5,582 nucleotides of DNA, from the NCBI GenBank assembly GCA_946480065.1, contig CAMLJA010000143.1:1-5582 (forward strand), given 5' to 3'. Positions 1-5,582 of this stretch are shown here, piece by piece. The notes under the pieces are model-generated. The model was given only the letters and a program-made list of their open reading frames with translations, was not told where the DNA came from and ran no database searches. How positions within the stretch are numbered: the stretch's first letter is position 1; the number at the start of each line of letters is the position of its first letter. The stretch comes from an uncultured Thermomonas sp. Its GTDB lineage: Bacteria; Pseudomonadota; Gammaproteobacteria; Xanthomonadales; Xanthomonadaceae. The position numbers and the translations under genes were made by a program.

Positions 1-826
1 GGCGGCCACCGACATCGCGTTCGCGCTGGGCATCCTATCGCTGCTGGGTCCGCGGGTGCCGGTGGCGATGAAGCTGCTGCTGTCGACCATCGCGGTGATC
101 GACGACCTCGCCGCGATCGTCATCATCGCCCTGTTCTACAGCAACGACCTGTCGATGAACGCGTTGGCCTGGGCAGGTGCGGCGATCGCGTTGATGGTGC
201 TGCTCAACCGGCGCGGCGTGCAGGCGCTGACGCCCTACCTGCTGCTTGGCGTCGTGGCCTGGGTAGCCGTGCTGAAGTCGGGCGTGCACGCCACCCTGGC
301 GGGCGTCGCGACCGGGCTGCTGATCCCGCACGTCGACCGCAGGGACGACGTGGACGACGAGGTCCAGCATTCGCCGCTGGAGCACCTGGAGCACGCACTG
401 CATCCGTGGGTGGCCTACCTGATCCTGCCGGTGTTCGCGTTCGCCAACGCCGGCCTGGGGCTGGGCGACTTCGAACTGGCCGACCTGCTGTCGCCGGTGC
501 CACTGGGGGTGGCCCTGGGGCTGGCGCTGGGCAAGCCGCTGGGCGTGGTGGGGATGGCGCTGCTGGCGCGCGCCACCGGGCTGGCGCGGCTGCCCGAGGG
601 CATGGACTGGAAGGCGCTGGTGGGGCTGGGGCTGCTGTGCGGGATCGGCTTCACGATGAGCCTGTTCATCGCCTCGCTGGCATACGCGGACGATGGCGAC
701 CTGTTCCCGGGCGCCGTGCTGGGGGTGCTGTGCGCGTCGCTGGCGGCGGCGCTGGCCGGGCTGGGCTGGCTCTGGCTGGCGCTGCCGCGCGCCCGCGCGG
801 CCGAAGCCGCGCGCGCGGCCGATTAA
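1..826 (+). CDS. nhaA: NhaA-family Na+/H+ antiporter, 5'-truncated by window edge
   Basis: This is an inner-membrane antiporter that expels Na+ (or Li+) in exchange for protons and supports salt and alkaline-pH tolerance. The reading frame is open from base 2, and 274 residues are visible before the TAA at 824-826. They match the C-terminal two thirds of E. coli NhaA, from about residue 130. The fragment opens with AATDIAFALG, whose Asp (bases 11-13) aligns with D133. IDDLAA at 98-115 carries the paired ion-binding aspartates (D163/D164 equivalents) at 101-106. GKPLG holds the K300 equivalent at 533-535, and LCGIGFTMS and FIASLAY follow. Several hydrophobic helices are evident. The GTG at 56 is internal, because homology continues upstream to the edge. 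Compared with E. coli as I recall it, there is an acidic insertion of about seven residues at 329-370 and an Ala/Arg-rich C-terminal tail. nhaD follows after nine bases. Family assignment is near certain. Confidence 0.96.
   Translation, partial: AATDIAFALGILSLLGPRVPVAMKLLLSTIAVIDDLAAIVIIALFYSNDLSMNALAWAGAAIALMVLLNRRGVQALTPYLLLGVVAWVAVLKSGVHATLAGVATGLLIPHVDRRDDVDDEVQHSPLEHLEHALHPWVAYLILPVFAFANAGLGLGDFELADLLSPVPLGVALGLALGKPLGVVGMALLARATGLARLPEGMDWKALVGLGLLCGIGFTMSLFIASLAYADDGDLFPGAVLGVLCASLAAALAGLGWLWLALPRARAAEAARAAD
794..813 (+). other. GC-only 8-bp perfect hairpin near the end of nhaA
   Basis: The left arm 794-801 (CGCGCGGC) pairs fully with the right arm 806-813 (GCCGCGCG) around a CGAA loop at 802-805. 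It lies inside the Ala/Arg-rich last codons of nhaA, 10 bases before the TAA/TAAACT box. No T-run follows, so it is not a standard intrinsic terminator. It could slow polymerase, protect a processed 3' end, or be a by-product of Ala/Arg codons at extreme GC. Only the base pairing is certain. Confidence 0.4.
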
Positions 827-835
827 ACTGGGCGG
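824..835 (+). promoter_or_regulatory. Possible -10 box (TAAACT) for leaderless nhaD mRNA
   Basis: TAAACT at 824-829 fits the TAnnnT core of a sigma70-type -10 element, and its first three bases are also the nhaA stop codon. Six bases (GGGCGG) separate it from the nhaD ATG at 836. Transcription starting at the usual distance would begin at or beside the A of the ATG, giving a leaderless message. I see no convincing -35 hexamer around 801-806. The same box and spacing recur before the gene at the right edge, which strengthens the case. GGGCGG itself is a poor Shine-Dalgarno sequence. Confidence 0.4.
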
Positions 836-2263
836 ATGCTTCCCACGCATCGACGCCCGCATCGCCTCATCGCCGCCGCGCTCGCGCTGGCGCCCGCCAC
901 CGCGTTCGCAGCCGCGGCCCCCGTGCGCGACCTGACCGCCGCCTGGCCCGGGCTGGCCGCGCTGGCCATCTTCGTGCTGGCCTACACCTTGGTGGTGGCC
1001 GAGGAGTTCACTGCGCTGCGCAAGTCCCAGCCGGTGATGCTGGCCGCCGGCGCGATCTGGGGTCTCCTGGCGGTCGCCACCGCCGGCAGCGGCCAGGCGG
1101 AGGCGCTGCATGCCGCGGTCGGGCATTACCTGCTGGAGTTCGCCGAGCTGCTGCTGTTCCTGCTGGCGGCGATGACCTACGTCAACGCGATGAGCGAGCG
1201 CGGCCTGTTCGAGGCGCTGCGGGTCTGGCTGCTGCGGCGCGGGCTGGGCTACCGCGCGCTGTTCTGGGCCACCGGCGGACTGGCGTTCTGCCTGTCGCCG
1301 CTGATCGACAACCTGACCACCGCGCTGGTGATGTGCGCGGTGGTGCTGGCGGTGGGCCGCGACAGCCCGGCCTTCGTGGCCTTGGCCTGCATCAACATCG
1401 TGGTGGCCGCGAACGCGGGCGGCGCCTTCAGCCCGTTCGGCGACATCACCACGCTGATGGTGTGGCAGGCCGGCAAGGTGCCGTTCGCGGCGTTCTTCGC
1501 GCTGTTTCTGCCGGCGCTGGCCAACTGGGGGGTGCCGGCGCTGTGCATGCACGCGGCGGTGCCGCGCGGGCAGCCCGCGCTGGCCGGCGAGCGCGCCCGG
1601 CTGCGCCGCGGCGCGTTGGCGATCGTGGCGCTGTTCGCGCTGACGGTGGCGCTGGCGGTGGGCTTCCACCAGTTCCTGCAGCTGCCGCCCTTCCTCGGGA
1701 TGATGACCGGCCTGGCCCTGCTCAAGCTGTACGGCTGGCACCTGACGCGGGTGGCCAACGCGCCGCAGGCGGTCGAGTTCGCGCGCCAGGGCGCGCCCGG
1801 CGACGTGGACGCGTTCGACAGCTACGAGCAGGTGGCGCGCGCGGAGTGGGACACCCTGCTGTTCTTCTTCGGCGTCATCATGTGCGTGGGCGCGCTGGGC
1901 TACTGCGGCTACCTGGCGCTGCTCTCGCATCACTTCTACGGCGCGCTGGGGCCGACCGTTGCCAACGTGCTGGTGGGGCTGCTGTCTGCGGTGCTGGACA
2001 ACATCCCGATGATGGTGGCGGTGCTGCAGATGGCGCCGGACATGGACACCGGGCAGTGGCTGCTGGTCACGCTGACCGCGGGCGTGGGCGGCAGCCTGCT
2101 GTCGATCGGCTCCGCCGCCGGCGTGGCGCTGATGGGGCAGGCGCACGGGCGCTACACCTTCTTCAGCCACCTGAAGTGGAGCTGGGCGATCGCGCTGGGC
2201 TACGCGGCCAGCATCGGCCTGCACCTGCTGCTCAACGCGCGCTACTTCACCGCGGCCGGGTGA
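836..2263 (+). CDS. nhaD: NhaD-family Na+/H+ antiporter
   Basis: This 475-aa inner-membrane Na+(Li+)/H+ antiporter belongs to the NhaD family, in the ion transporter/arsenite permease-like superfamily, and is unrelated in fold to NhaA. The N-terminus has basic residues (R6, R7, R10), a hydrophobic stretch at 11-24 and an AFA-AAA site near 23-28. This resembles a signal peptide, as in other NhaD proteins, or a first helix. The first pseudo-repeat has SPLIDNLTTAL with D158/N159, then INIVVAANAGGAFSPFGDIT with D203. The second repeat has VLDNIPMMVAVL with D388/N389, then GVGGSLLSIGSAAG. These are the conserved broken-helix motifs of the family, and the length is typical. ATG 836 is chosen because it begins the signal-like segment and sits six bases after a -10-like box. 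The gene is nine bases behind nhaA and four bases ahead of the Rossmann gene. Sodium extrusion at alkaline pH is the expected role. Confidence 0.95.
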   Translation: MLPTHRRPHRLIAAALALAPATAFAAAAPVRDLTAAWPGLAALAIFVLAYTLVVAEEFTALRKSQPVMLAAGAIWGLLAVATAGSGQAEALHAAVGHYLLEFAELLLFLLAAMTYVNAMSERGLFEALRVWLLRRGLGYRALFWATGGLAFCLSPLIDNLTTALVMCAVVLAVGRDSPAFVALACINIVVAANAGGAFSPFGDITTLMVWQAGKVPFAAFFALFLPALANWGVPALCMHAAVPRGQPALAGERARLRRGALAIVALFALTVALAVGFHQFLQLPPFLGMMTGLALLKLYGWHLTRVANAPQAVEFARQGAPGDVDAFDSYEQVARAEWDTLLFFFGVIMCVGALGYCGYLALLSHHFYGALGPTVANVLVGLLSAVLDNIPMMVAVLQMAPDMDTGQWLLVTLTAGVGGSLLSIGSAAGVALMGQAHGRYTFFSHLKWSWAIALGYAASIGLHLLLNARYFTAAG

Positions 2264-2267
2264 GCCC

Positions 2268-3128
2268 ATGAAGACCGCCCTGGTGTTCGGCGCCAGCGGG
2301 CAGGTGGGCGCGCCGCTGCTGGAGCGCCTGGGCGATGCCGGCTGGCGGGTGCTGGCGGTGTCGCGGCAGCCGCGCGCGGACGCGCCGGGCCGGCACTGGC
2401 TGCAGGGCGAGTTCGCGCGGATGCCGGCGCTGCCCGCCGAGGTCGACGTGGTCTTCAGCTGCGGTCCGCTGGATGCGTTCGCGGCGTGGTACGAAGCGGC
2501 CCGGATGCGGTGCCCGCGCGTGGTCGCGTTCGGGTCCACCAGCGCGGCCACCAAGCAGGCGTCCGCGGACCCGCACGAACGCGACCTGGCCGCGCGCCTG
2601 CGCCAGGCCGAGGCGCGCGTGTTCGCCGCCGCGACGGCGCGCGGCGCCGCCGCCACCCTGCTGCGGCCCACCCTGGTGTACGGCGCCGGCCGCGACGCCA
2701 GCCTGAGCCGGATCGCCGCACTGGCGCGCCGCCACCGCCGCTTCGTGCTGCCGCGGCGCGCCCGCGGCCTGCGCCAGCCGGTGCACGTGGACGACCTGGC
2801 CGATGCCGCGGTCGCGGCCGCGGGCGCTGCGGCGGCGCACGGGCGCGGCTACGACCTGCCCGGCGGCGAAGCGCTGCCCTATCGCGAGATGGTGCGGCGG
2901 GTGCTGGCCTGCCTGTCGCCGCCGCCGCCGCTGCACGAGGTGCCGATGCCGCTGTTCCGGCTGCTGCTGCGGCTGGCGCGCGCGCGCGGGATCGCCCGCG
3001 AGCTCAGCCCCGACGCGATCCGGCGGATGCGCGAGGACCTGGTGTTCGACGCCGCGCCGGCGGCGCGCGACTTCGGCTACGCGCCGCGGCGGTTCGCGCC
3101 CACCGCGCGCATGCTGGGGCAGGACTAG
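2268..3128 (+). CDS. Atypical SDR / NAD-dependent epimerase-like Rossmann protein
   Basis: This 286-aa protein is probably cytosolic. An N-terminal Rossmann fold is shown by VFGASGQVG (glycines 8, 11 and 14), the GxxGxxG pattern of extended and atypical SDRs that bind NAD(P). Further family marks are a strand ending in FGSTS (88-92), LRPTLVYG (132-139) and HVDDLADA (173-180), all usual in WcaG-like epimerase/reductase relatives. Between S90 and LRP132, where a SYK-type enzyme carries its catalytic YxxxK, there is no tyrosine. Redox chemistry of the classical kind is therefore doubtful, and the substrate cannot be told. The C-terminal part is rich in Arg, Ala and Pro. ATG 2268 follows the nhaD TGA by four bases, and GGGTGAG at 2258-2264 is a weak ribosome site overlapping that stop, suggesting translational coupling. 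The gene ends four bases from a convergent gene. The superfamily call is firm; the function is unknown. Confidence 0.85.
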   Translation: MKTALVFGASGQVGAPLLERLGDAGWRVLAVSRQPRADAPGRHWLQGEFARMPALPAEVDVVFSCGPLDAFAAWYEAARMRCPRVVAFGSTSAATKQASADPHERDLAARLRQAEARVFAAATARGAAATLLRPTLVYGAGRDASLSRIAALARRHRRFVLPRRARGLRQPVHVDDLADAAVAAAGAAAAHGRGYDLPGGEALPYREMVRRVLACLSPPPPLHEVPMPLFRLLLRLARARGIARELSPDAIRRMREDLVFDAAPAARDFGYAPRRFAPTARMLGQD

Positions 3129-3132
3129 CCGC

Positions 3133-4029
3133 TCAGGCCGGTTCCGGTGGCGTCCGCCCGCGCACCCGCGCGCGCAGCGCGATCGCCAGCACCCCGCCCA
3201 GCACCAGCGCGCCGCCCAGCAGGACCCGCGGGCCGGGGTGGTCGCCCCAGAACGCCACCCCCAGCACGATCGCCAGCACCGGCACCAGCAGCAGCCACGG
3301 GGTGATCTGCGCCACCGGGTGGCGCTGCACCAGCCGGTAGTACAGGCCGTGGCCGAGCAGCGAGGAGCCGATCGCCGCGTAGGCCGCGCCGAACCACGCC
3401 AGCCCGCTGGCCCCCGGCAGCGCGGCGATGGCGCCGGGCTCCAGCCACAGGCTCAGCGCCAGCAGCGGCGGCAGGCTGAACACCGCCATCCAGCCCTGCT
3501 GCGAATACAGGTCCACCCCGCGCAGCCCTTTCATCAGGATGGTGCCCACCGCCAGCGCGAACGCCGAGGCCAGCATCGAGAACAGCGCCACCGGGCGCGC
3601 CAGCACGTGCGGGTCGAAGCCGAGCACCAGCACCCCGGCGAAGCTGGTGGCGATCGCCAGCCCGGTGCGCCAGCCCACCTTCTCGCCCAGCCACCACCAC
3701 GCCAGCACCGTGGTCATCGGCACGTAGCTCTGCAGCACGATCGCCGGCGAGGACAGGTCGCCGGCGAGCTTCAGTGCCAGGAAGCTCAGCGCGAAGTGGG
3801 CCACGCCCACGCACAGCGACGCCGCCACCAGCCGGCCCCACTGCCCGGGCGGCGGCCGCCGCATCAGCAGCGCCAGCGGCAGCAGCAGGATGGCGAAGCG
3901 CAGCGCGGTGAACAGCAGCGGCGGGATCTCGCGCAGGCCGCGCGCGGAGGTCAGGAAGTTGACCGCCCACACCACCACGATCCACAGCACCAGCGCCAGG
4001 TCGCGGCCGCGCAGCGGCGCGCCGCTCAA
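3133..4029 (-). CDS. EamA/DMT-superfamily permease (metabolite exporter-like)
   Basis: This 298-aa inner-membrane protein has two EamA halves (about 10-138 and 148-288) and about ten hydrophobic helices, the standard drug/metabolite transporter layout. WAVNF at 21-25, PPLLFTALRF at 36-45, WWWLGEKVGW around E116 and WLLLVPVLAI at 245-254 fit the family. The pattern is close to the E. coli cysteine/O-acetylserine exporter EamA as I recall it, but a substrate cannot be assigned. The frame contains no ATG or GTG ahead of the first helix. The only upstream start is TTG at 4029, giving MSGAPLRGRD before the membrane segment. GGGGCGG at 4033-4039 is a plausible if close ribosome site. The gene starts 19 bases after the Mpo1-like gene's stop, so it is probably co-transcribed with it and purC. 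It ends at TGA 3133-3135, four bases from a convergent stop. Confidence 0.9.
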   Translation of the reverse strand: MSGAPLRGRDLALVLWIVVVWAVNFLTSARGLREIPPLLFTALRFAILLLPLALLMRRPPPGQWGRLVAASLCVGVAHFALSFLALKLAGDLSSPAIVLQSYVPMTTVLAWWWLGEKVGWRTGLAIATSFAGVLVLGFDPHVLARPVALFSMLASAFALAVGTILMKGLRGVDLYSQQGWMAVFSLPPLLALSLWLEPGAIAALPGASGLAWFGAAYAAIGSSLLGHGLYYRLVQRHPVAQITPWLLLVPVLAIVLGVAFWGDHPGPRVLLGGALVLGGVLAIALRARVRGRTPPEPA

Positions 4030-4048
4030 GGGCCGCCCCGCGGCGCGC

Positions 4049-4534
4049 TCACCAGCCCCAGCCGAGCTTGCGGTACAGCTTCGCCAGCACCCAGGCCGGA
4101 CCCACCAGGAGGTACTTGAGGTCGGTCAGGAAGCTGGGCTTGCGGCCCTCGAACCGCCGGCTGTGGCCCACGAACTGCGCCACCCACGCCGCCACGAACA
4201 CGCCCAGCGCCAGCCGCAGCAGGCCGGGCGTGCCCAGCGCGTCGTGCAGCCCCCGGGTCAGCCAGGCCATCGCCACGAACACCGCCAGCATGCCGTAGCC
4301 CAGGCGGCGCGAGGCGCGGTTGTAGAACATCCAGGCCAGGAACATCGCCAGCGCGGCCCACAGCCCGGGACGGAACACGCCTCCGGGCACCGGCACGCAC
4401 CACAGCAGGGCGATCGCGCTCCACAGGATCAGCGGCACCGCCACCACGTGGATGCGCTGGTTGACCGGGTTGCGGTGGTCGTCCGAATAGCGGGCGAACC
4501 ACTGGTCGATCGGGCGCGGGGCGGTGGCATACAT
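4049..4534 (-). CDS. Mpo1-like (DUF962/YGL010w) membrane protein
   Basis: This is a 161-aa small membrane protein of the DUF962 family, whose yeast member Mpo1 is an Fe(II)-dependent dioxygenase acting on 2-hydroxy fatty acids. Bacterial roles are little known, so a lipid-oxidation role here is inference. The N-terminal signature YSDDHRNPVNQRIHVVAVP places H20, N25 and H29 as in the family. Near the C-terminus, QFVGHSRRFEGRKPSF carries H124, F128, E129 and P133. Hydrophobic segments lie at about 30-47, 57-71, 80-93 and 104-122. ATG 4534 is chosen because the family match begins just after it and GGGAA at 4541-4545 lies six bases upstream. A longer in-frame start at 4618 would overlap the purC end and add 28 Arg-rich residues without family resemblance. 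The gene lies 61 bases after purC, and a weak promoter in that gap cannot be excluded. Confidence 0.9.
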   Translation of the reverse strand: MYATAPRPIDQWFARYSDDHRNPVNQRIHVVAVPLILWSAIALLWCVPVPGGVFRPGLWAALAMFLAWMFYNRASRRLGYGMLAVFVAMAWLTRGLHDALGTPGLLRLALGVFVAAWVAQFVGHSRRFEGRKPSFLTDLKYLLVGPAWVLAKLYRKLGWGW

Positions 4535-4595
4535 GGCGGATTCCCAAGGGTCGGCGGGCTGCGCCGAGGATACTGCAGGGCGGCGCCGGCGCCTT
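4535..4595 (-). other. purC to Mpo1-like gene spacer with 12-bp palindrome
   Basis: Two bases beyond the purC stop lies the perfect palindrome GGCGCCGGCGCC (4582-4593). On the transcribed (-) strand it is not followed by a T-run, so it does not form a typical purC terminator. The strand also reads TATCCT around 4568-4573, a poor TAnnnT box that might give the downstream gene some transcription of its own. GGGAA at 4541-4545 is the likely ribosome site of the Mpo1-like gene. Nothing else is recognisable. Confidence 0.35.
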
Positions 4596-5504
4596 TCAGT
4601 CGACCGAAATGCCGGCAAGCTTCTGCAGCGCCTCGGCGTACTTGGCGCGGGTCCTGGCGATGACCTCGGCCGGCAGGCGCGGGCCGGGCGGGGTCTTGTC
4701 CCAGGCCAGCGTCTCCAGGTAGTCGCGCACGAACTGCTTGTCGTAGCTGGGCGGGCTGGTGCCGACGGCGTATTCGTCGGCCGGCCAGTAGCGGCTGGAA
4801 TCCGGCGTCAGCATCTCGTCCATCACGTAGAGCCTGCCGTCGGCGTCGGTGCCGAACTCGAACTTGGTGTCGGCGAGGATGATCCCGCGCTGCGCGGCGT
4901 AGTCGCGGGCGAAGGCATAGATCGCAAGCGTCGCGTCGCGCACCGCCTCGGCCTGCTCGCGACCGACCAGGTTCACCGCCGCGGCGAAGTCGATGTTCTC
5001 GTCGTGGTCGCCCACCGCGGCCTTGGTGGACGGGGTGAAGATGGGCTCGGGCAGTTGTTGCGCCTGCCGGAGCCCGGCGGGCAGGGCGATGCCGCTGATC
5101 GCGCCGGTGCGCTGGTAGTCCTTCCAGCCGCTGCCGATGATGTAGCCGCGGGCGATGCATTCCACCGGGACCGGCTTGAGCTTCTTCGTCACCACCGCGC
5201 GCCTGGCATACAGCGCGGCGTCCACGCCGGCGGGCAGCACGCTGGCGACATCGATCCCGGTCAGGTGGTTGGCGATGATGTGCGCGGTCTTGCCGAACCA
5301 GAAATTGCTGATCTGGCACAGCATCTCGCCCTTGCCGGGGATCGGGTCGGGCAGCACCACGTCGAATGCGCTGAGGCGGTCGGTGGCGACGATCAAAAGC
5401 TTGGGCGCATTGCCGTTGGCGGGAAGATCAAACACATCGCGGACCTTGCCGCGATGGCGCAGGGTCAGGCCGGGCAGGTCGGAAGTCAGCAGGGTGGTGG
5501 CCAC
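4596..5504 (-). CDS. purC: Phosphoribosylaminoimidazole-succinocarboxamide (SAICAR) synthase
   Basis: This cytosolic enzyme of de novo purine synthesis joins CAIR and aspartate, with ATP, to make SAICAR. At 302 aa it is the long form, also seen in yeast Ade1, rather than the roughly 237-aa E. coli form. It reads [10 protein letters not shown] (16-25, nucleotide-binding start), [20 protein letters not shown] (40-59), the first family signature [14 protein letters not shown] (112-125), FTPSTKA (156-162), GDHDENI (165-171), and the second signature LADTKFEFG (210-218). [13 protein letters not shown] follows. The C-terminal ISVD end is like Xanthomonas PurC as I recall it. GTG 5504 is preferred because it gives the family's usual N-terminus just before [12 protein letters not shown] start at 5579 would add 25 unrelated residues and overlap the divergent gene's ATG. 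The ribosome site is weak (TGGA, 5512-5515). The gene leads a probable three-gene operon. Confidence 0.97.
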   Translation of the reverse strand: MATTLLTSDLPGLTLRHRGKVRDVFDLPANGNAPKLLIVATDRLSAFDVVLPDPIPGKGEMLCQISNFWFGKTAHIIANHLTGIDVASVLPAGVDAALYARRAVVTKKLKPVPVECIARGYIIGSGWKDYQRTGAISGIALPAGLRQAQQLPEPIFTPSTKAAVGDHDENIDFAAAVNLVGREQAEAVRDATLAIYAFARDYAAQRGIILADTKFEFGTDADGRLYVMDEMLTPDSSRYWPADEYAVGTSPPSYDKQFVRDYLETLAWDKTPPGPRLPAEVIARTRAKYAEALQKLAGISVD

Positions 5505-5535
5505 GCGCAGGTCCAGCGGAACGACGAGGCCGGCT

Positions 5536-5541
5536 AGTGTA
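5536..5541 (-). promoter_or_regulatory. Possible purC -10 box (TACACT)
   Basis: On the - strand TACACT fits TAnnnT and would start transcription near 5529, leaving a leader of about 25 bases before the GTG at 5504. No good -35 is seen at the proper distance (about 5559-5564). TTTACA on the - strand (5564-5569) resembles TTGACA but lies 22 bases away, which is too far. I recognise no PurR-type operator. This is a weak assignment based on motif and position only. Confidence 0.3.
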
Positions 5542-5565
5542 AGCCGTGCACCGCGCCACGGCCTG

Positions 5566-5577
5566 TAAACTGCCCGC
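5566..5577 (+). promoter_or_regulatory. Possible -10 box (TAAACT) for leaderless edge gene
   Basis: TAAACT at 5566-5571 is followed by six bases (GCCCGC) and then ATG at 5578. This is the same box and spacing as before nhaD, and the two 15-base stretches from box through ATG agree at 12 positions. The expected transcription start falls on or beside the ATG. No -35 hexamer is evident near 5543-5548. It lies back to back with the purC box, with 24 bases between the two hexamers. Confidence 0.4.
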
Positions 5578-5582
5578 ATGAA
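5578..5582 (+). CDS. Start of a divergent gene cut by the window edge
   Basis: Only ATG AA is visible (Met followed by Lys or Asn), so the product cannot be identified. It is called a start because it follows the TAAACT-plus-six layout and diverges from purC across a 73-base gap. The same CATG also contains the - strand ATG at 5577-5579, so only one of the two can be a real start. Homology puts the purC start further in, which favours this one. Confidence 0.4.

Noticed and set aside
406..2271. A 621-codon + strand frame overlapping nhaA and nhaD
   Set aside because: It is an out-of-frame shadow, Ala/Gly/Arg-rich and without family motifs. The nhaA and nhaD frames are far better supported.
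35..2671. An 878-codon open frame on the - strand across nhaA, nhaD and the Rossmann gene
   Set aside because: It lies antisense to three genes with clear family motifs. Its product is Arg/Gln/His-rich low complexity with no domain, as expected from G/C-biased third positions leaving few stops.
2803..4119. A 438-codon + strand frame running from the Rossmann gene across the permease
   Set aside because: It is Gln/Arg/His-rich and antisense to a clear ten-helix permease. The composition is that of a high-GC shadow frame.
4582..4593. GGCGCCGGCGCC as the purC terminator
   Set aside because: There is no T-run after it on the transcribed strand and it forms only a 4-bp stem with a usable loop. 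Such palindromes are common at this base composition.
4535..4618. 28-residue N-terminal extension of the Mpo1-like protein
   Set aside because: It overlaps the purC end, is Arg-rich, and precedes the point where the family signature starts. ATG 4534 has a better ribosome site.
5564..5569. TTTACA (- strand) as the purC -35 box
   Set aside because: It lies 22 bases from TACACT, too far for a sigma70 promoter, and it overlaps the + strand TAAACT.
1..5582. Mobile element, CRISPR array, toxin-antitoxin or defence system
   Set aside because: No transposase, integrase, spaced direct repeats or effector domains are seen. Nearly all bases belong to five recognisable chromosomal genes with uniform composition.

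Overview
The window is very GC-rich and densely coded, with strong G/C bias at third codon positions. PurC is the long (about 300 aa) form and reads very much like Xanthomonadaceae PurC. Together with a tandem nhaA-nhaD pair and a TAAACT box seven bases before an ATG, this suggests a gammaproteobacterium of the Xanthomonadaceae type (Lysobacter/Luteimonas/Xanthomonas relatives). The taxon is inferred by recall of protein similarity, not by a search. It looks like ordinary chromosome: I see no IS element, phage gene, tRNA/rRNA or CRISPR array.

Left half, + strand (1-3128). The window opens inside nhaA, an NhaA-family Na+/H+ antiporter cut at its 5' end. Nine bases later comes nhaD, a full-length Na+/H+ antiporter of the unrelated NhaD family. 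Four bases after that comes an atypical NAD(P)-binding Rossmann protein of the epimerase/SDR type. The spacing fits one transcription unit for sodium/pH homeostasis plus a probable passenger oxidoreductase-like protein. A TAAACT box overlapping the nhaA stop could give nhaD its own leaderless transcript.

Right half, - strand (3133-5504). Read in transcription order, this holds purC (SAICAR synthetase, purine biosynthesis), a small Mpo1-like (DUF962) membrane protein, and an EamA/DMT-family permease with a TTG start. They are spaced 61 and 19 bases apart and probably form an operon with no obvious common pathway. The permease and the Rossmann gene converge, with only four bases between their stop codons and no visible terminator.

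Right edge (5505-5582). A 73-base divergent intergenic region separates purC from a + strand gene of which only ATG AA is visible. It holds back-to-back -10-like boxes, TACACT toward purC and TAAACT toward the edge gene. The second repeats the exact box-to-ATG spacing seen before nhaD.

I found no convincing undescribed system. The points most worth following are the repeated leaderless-promoter layout, the two-family antiporter tandem with an acidic insertion beside the NhaA pH-sensor helix, and the Rossmann protein lacking the SDR catalytic tyrosine.
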